Assembly: GCA_046582115.1 (NCBI GenBank)
Contig: JAYGFA010000095.1
Span: 1 to 35,156, forward strand
Length of the DNA stretch: 35,156 nucleotides
Reading direction: 5' to 3'
Source of the DNA: UBA11889 sp046582115
Lineage (GTDB): Bacteria; Pseudomonadota; Gammaproteobacteria; Pseudomonadales; Azotimanducaceae
Below, in pieces: positions 32,527 through 35,156 of this stretch; positions within the stretch are counted from its first letter, which is position 1; each line of letters opens with the position of its first letter. The notes under the pieces are model-generated. The model was not told the DNA's origin, searched no databases, and saw nothing but the letters and a program-made list of their open reading frames with translations. The position numbers and the translations under genes were made by a program.

Positions 32527-32787
32527 GCGAATTGCAATTTTGCTTTCAATGTCTACGTCACCCGCGATGAATTCCTCGATATTAAATTCGGTGGGCATCG
32601 ATGTTTTTGCGTCGCGTTCGAGTAACACGCGAATTGCCTGGACGAGCACCCATTCATGGGTAAATTCGCCCCTCGACAGACGTTTGTAGTAGTCGGGAGC
32701 CATGTACACCCGATGCTCCGTCTCGTCGGTCCCTTCAATGACAACTTGATAGGTATTGGCGGCAACCATCGAAACACTAATCAAAGC
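32515..32787 (-). CDS. small unrecognised protein, 90 residues
   Basis: I do not recognise the family. The protein has VAANTYQVVIEGTDETEHRV, a probable beta hairpin, then APDYYKRLSRGEFTHEWVLV and a helix with QAIRVLLERD, and an acidic end FNIEEFIAGDVDIE. It looks soluble and well formed, not random. I chose the ATG at 32785-32787, which has GGAG close by; an ATG at 32809-32811 would overlap the amidase start. It converges on the nitroreductase with a 12-base overlap and is divergent from the amidase with a gap of 14 bases. Confidence 0.6.
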   Translation of the reverse strand, partial: ALISVSMVAANTYQVVIEGTDETEHRVYMAPDYYKRLSRGEFTHEWVLVQAIRVLLERDAKTSMPTEFNIEEFIAGDVDIESKIAIRLTP

Positions 32788-32801
32788 CATAACTCCAGCT
32801 A

Positions 32802-34223
32802 ATGAGTGCACCGAAAACTGACACGCGCAGCGAGCTCTGTCTATTAACGGCGAGCGAACTCGCCCAGCGGATCGCCACGAAACAGATCAGTTGTCGCGAA
32901 GTGATCGAGGCCCATATCGCGCGGATCGAGTCGATCAACCCGTCCATCAACGCCGTCGTTACGACGGTCTTCGACCAAGCCCTTAGCCGAGCGAGCGAAC
33001 TCGATAATGGTGCGAATATCGTCGGGCCTCTGCATGGCGTACCGGTACTGCACAAGGACCTTGTCCCGACCCGAGGGATACGCACCACATTCGGTTCAAC
33101 GCTTCACGCCAACCACGTCCCTGACTTCGATCAGCTGATTGTCGAGCGCATGCGTAACGCCGGTGCCATCACGTTGGGTAAAACCAACACCCCCGAGTTT
33201 GGCGCCGGTTCGCACACGTTCAACCGGGTCTTCGGTATCACCCGTAACCCTTACGATCTATCGGTGTCCAGCGGCGGTAGCAGTGGTGGTGCCGCCGCCG
33301 CGCTGGCGGCCCGTATGATCCCGCTCGCCGACGGCAGCGACAACGGCGGCTCATTGCGTAATCCTGCCGCATTCTGCAACGTTGTCGGTTTTCGACCTTC
33401 ACCTGGTCGGATACCTTTTTATCCGGCGCGCAACCCTTGGAGCGATTTGAGCACGGAGGGTCCGATGGCCCGAACTACCGTGGACATCGCGTTGCTGTTC
33501 TCGGTTCTCGCCGGCCCTGATCCACGCCTACCCGGACTGCTCGAAACCGAGGGGAGTGAATTCCGCCACGTTAAATCCATTCCACTTGAAAATCTGAAAA
33601 TAGGTTTTACCGAGGATTTTGGCGGTTTACCTGTGGAAAAACCCATCCGGAAAACCCTCCGTGGATTCGCGCGAGATCTCGAAACCGCGGGTGCGGCCGT
33701 GGAGGAGGCGACTCCTAACTTTCGTGACGCCAGCCGCATCTTTCACATCCTTAGGGCGAGCACGTTCCGGCGCTTTCGACAGCTCCGAAAAGATCGATTC
33801 GTCCAATTGAAGGACACAATCCGCTGGAACGTCGAAGCGGGCGAAGCATTAACTCATGAAGACCTGGACTGGGTCGGACCGGCGCGAGCGTCGCTAATTG
33901 AGCGTATGAATGAATTTTTTGAACGATTCGACCTCCTGATCGGACCGACGACACAAGTCCTGCCGTTCGACGTAAATAAAGAGTGGGTCCAAAAGGTCGA
34001 CGGCGTATCTATGTCAAACTACATCGAGTGGATGGAAGCATGCAGTTGGATCACGGTCTCGTGTTGTCCAGCCCTTTCGCTGCCGGCCGGTTTTGCTGAG
34101 GGTCTTCCCGTGGGCGCGCAACTCATCGCTCCGATGCGCCAAGATGCGTTTCTTTTAGCAGCAGCCCACGCAATCGAGGCCGCGACCGGGCACGCGCACG
34201 TTCTACCCTCGGCTTTCACGTAA
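32802..34223 (+). CDS. amidase signature (AS) family hydrolase
   Basis: This is a 473-residue amidase. The Ser-cisSer-Lys triad is visible as Lys85 (VLHKDLV), Ser160 in SSGGSSGG and Ser184 in DGSDNGGSLRNPA, with the 24-residue gap between the serines typical of the family. The C-terminal SLPAGFAEGLPVGAQLIAP is also characteristic. The absence of gatB or gatC genes and the overall sequence argue for a stand-alone amidase rather than GatA. Substrate specificity cannot be judged. The ATG at 32802 lacks a clear ribosome-binding site; the DNA just upstream also holds the start of the divergent small ORF. Confidence 0.92.
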   Translation: MSAPKTDTRSELCLLTASELAQRIATKQISCREVIEAHIARIESINPSINAVVTTVFDQALSRASELDNGANIVGPLHGVPVLHKDLVPTRGIRTTFGSTLHANHVPDFDQLIVERMRNAGAITLGKTNTPEFGAGSHTFNRVFGITRNPYDLSVSSGGSSGGAAAALAARMIPLADGSDNGGSLRNPAAFCNVVGFRPSPGRIPFYPARNPWSDLSTEGPMARTTVDIALLFSVLAGPDPRLPGLLETEGSEFRHVKSIPLENLKIGFTEDFGGLPVEKPIRKTLRGFARDLETAGAAVEEATPNFRDASRIFHILRASTFRRFRQLRKDRFVQLKDTIRWNVEAGEALTHEDLDWVGPARASLIERMNEFFERFDLLIGPTTQVLPFDVNKEWVQKVDGVSMSNYIEWMEACSWITVSCCPALSLPAGFAEGLPVGAQLIAPMRQDAFLLAAAHAIEAATGHAHVLPSAFT

Positions 34224-34278
34224 TCTCACTCTCACGGCCGGTCATCGACTCGCGCTGCACGCCTGTTATCCTCAAGCG

Positions 34279-34554
34279 ATGGCGACAAAACAACAAGTGC
34301 TGGTGCTGTACCTTTCAAGCTCGGCTCTCGACGCCAACGTCATCGCTTGGGCACGGTACGACGGCACCGGTAAGGATGACCACATGCCTGGAGATTCTGA
34401 CGAGCCATTGTATCGCTCGGGGGTGGAGGCTCTGTCCGACGGGTGGCGCCTCATCCAAGCGTCGCCACTCGCCGCCCATGTACCAGGTGACGAATTTCGC
34501 ACTGGATATCTGAAGTACGAGTTTTTCTTCGAAAAACTGATCAATGATGAGTGA
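34279..34554 (+). CDS. small unrecognised protein coupled to the next gene, 91 residues
   Basis: The protein begins with a hydrophobic strand (VLVLYLSSSA), has a central acidic loop, then EALSDGWRLIQASPL and ends with YLKYEFFFEKLINDE. The SDGWRLIQ and YEFFFEK pieces resemble short conserved-hypothetical proteins I have seen but cannot name. It is soluble, with no signal or membrane helix. Its stop lies within the first codons of the dioxygenase gene (ATGATGAGTGA), so the two are translationally coupled and probably functionally linked. Confidence 0.65.
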   Translation: MATKQQVLVLYLSSSALDANVIAWARYDGTGKDDHMPGDSDEPLYRSGVEALSDGWRLIQASPLAAHVPGDEFRTGYLKYEFFFEKLINDE

Positions 34555-35156
34555 CTGCGTGAAGTTAAATTCCCGTCAAATGGCCGAGTTTGCCGCCGAC
34601 GGCCTGCTGCGCTTCGACGGCATCGTCCCTAACGAGATCAACCAGCAATTTCTTACGGACGCGGGCTACATCGACACGCCCAATGGAGAGAAAGGGTCGA
34701 ATCGGACCGTAAAGAGTCTGGGTAACCTAATGGCCCATTCGAAATTGCCCGAGGTTACACCCGGCACCGTATTGAATACGGCATACAAGCAGACAACGGC
34801 ACTTGGCGAGCTAGTCCGCTTGCCAGTCGTTCGGGGGGCTATAGAGAGTTTAGTTGGTCCAGAATCAATGGTAGATCACCATTTTCTGCATTTGGCGTTA
34901 CCAAGTTCTTACTACAAAGCAGCCGGTATCCCGCAGCGATCGCAGCATACACATCAAGATTCAACCATCGACCCACGTCGCGCCTTCGATATTCAGCTCT
35001 TCTATTTCCCGCACCAAGTTGGACTCGACATGGGTGGTACTCGGTACGTGCCGGGTACGCATTTACGTATCGTGAGCGAATCTGCCATCGCACGTTATCA
35101 GAACATTCGGGGACAACAGCACGTTGTCTGTCCTGCGGGAACGCTCATCTTGATGC
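34547..35156 (+). CDS. phytanoyl-CoA dioxygenase (PhyH)-like protein, 3' end beyond window
   Basis: The frame is open from the ATG at 34547 (or 34544, one codon earlier) to the right edge, 203 codons without a stop. It has the Fe(II)/2-oxoglutarate dioxygenase iron motif in QHTHQDSTIDPR (the HxD within HTHQD or HQD), followed by FDIQLFYFPHQVGLDMGGTR and YVPGTHLR, the style of PhyH-family proteins. The distal iron histidine should lie past the edge. Members hydroxylate acyl-CoAs or other small molecules. It overlaps the stop of the small upstream gene by 8 bases. The N-terminus (LNSRQMAEFAADGLLRFDGI) is the usual PhyH opening. Confidence 0.85.
   Translation, partial: MSDCVKLNSRQMAEFAADGLLRFDGIVPNEINQQFLTDAGYIDTPNGEKGSNRTVKSLGNLMAHSKLPEVTPGTVLNTAYKQTTALGELVRLPVVRGAIESLVGPESMVDHHFLHLALPSSYYKAAGIPQRSQHTHQDSTIDPRRAFDIQLFYFPHQVGLDMGGTRYVPGTHLRIVSESAIARYQNIRGQQHVVCPAGTLILM

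Noticed and set aside
1..35156. CRISPR array, tRNA or rRNA genes, insertion sequences, prophage or defence genes
   Set aside because: I saw no direct-repeat array, cloverleaf-like or rRNA sequence, transposase or integrase, and no gene of a known defence family on either strand.

Overview
The window reads as chromosomal DNA from a gammaproteobacterium, probably an environmental and perhaps marine lineage. The main reason is the complete nuo operon. Its gene order is nuoA-B-CD-E-F-G-H-I-J-K-L-M-N with nuoC and nuoD fused, and NuoG carries the extra N7 cluster motif with its cysteines at the residue numbers I recall for Escherichia coli NuoG. Individual subunits (NuoL, NuoM, NuoB) also look E. 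coli-like along their length. Base composition is moderate, a little above 50% GC by eye. I can place the organism only at class level; the marine guess rests on the mix of acyl-CoA dehydrogenases, a phytanoyl-CoA dioxygenase-like gene, GFA-family proteins and an amidase.

Layout. 1-815 (minus): a TauE/SafE (TSUP) membrane transporter that runs off the left edge and carries a frameshift. 814-2920 (plus): a tight three-gene operon of two short-chain dehydrogenases and a DUF2628 membrane protein. 2974-3972 (minus): a CtBP-like D-2-hydroxyacid dehydrogenase, just downstream of 4022-18634 (minus), the complete 13-gene complex I operon, in which most genes overlap by 1-14 bases. 18824-20116 (plus): a GFA-family zinc protein, a small membrane protein and an unrecognised protein. 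20161-20547 (minus): a VOC-fold protein resembling methylmalonyl-CoA epimerase. 20732-22494 (plus): a Gfo/Idh/MocA oxidoreductase followed by a ThuA-like protein, probably a carbohydrate-modifying pair. 22544-22957 (minus): a second GFA-family protein. 23055-23348 (plus): a small unknown protein. 23344-23707 (plus): the decayed remains of an arsenate reductase/low-molecular-weight phosphatase gene. 23719-26346 (minus): clpB, with a clear sigma-32-type heat-shock promoter in front. 26550-28896 (minus): two adjacent acyl-CoA dehydrogenases that may form one heteromeric enzyme. 28945-31787 (plus): glutamine-dependent NAD+ synthetase and an exported metallo-beta-lactamase-fold protein. 31894-34223: a nitroreductase, a small converging ORF and an amidase. 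34279-35156 (plus): a small unknown protein translationally coupled to a phytanoyl-CoA dioxygenase-like gene cut by the right edge.

How the genes fit together. The nuo operon makes the proton-pumping NADH:ubiquinone oxidoreductase. The acyl-CoA dehydrogenases (feeding electrons through ETF) and NAD+ synthetase (making the cofactor) are metabolically compatible neighbours, but nothing in the sequence links their regulation.

I found no CRISPR array, tRNA, rRNA, insertion sequence, prophage, defence island or biosynthetic cluster, and no convincing new multi-gene system. The points most worth a second look are the two broken genes, the clpB heat-shock promoter, several substitutions in catalytic or metal-binding motifs, the paired acyl-CoA dehydrogenases, and a perfect inverted repeat in front of the Gfo/Idh/MocA gene.
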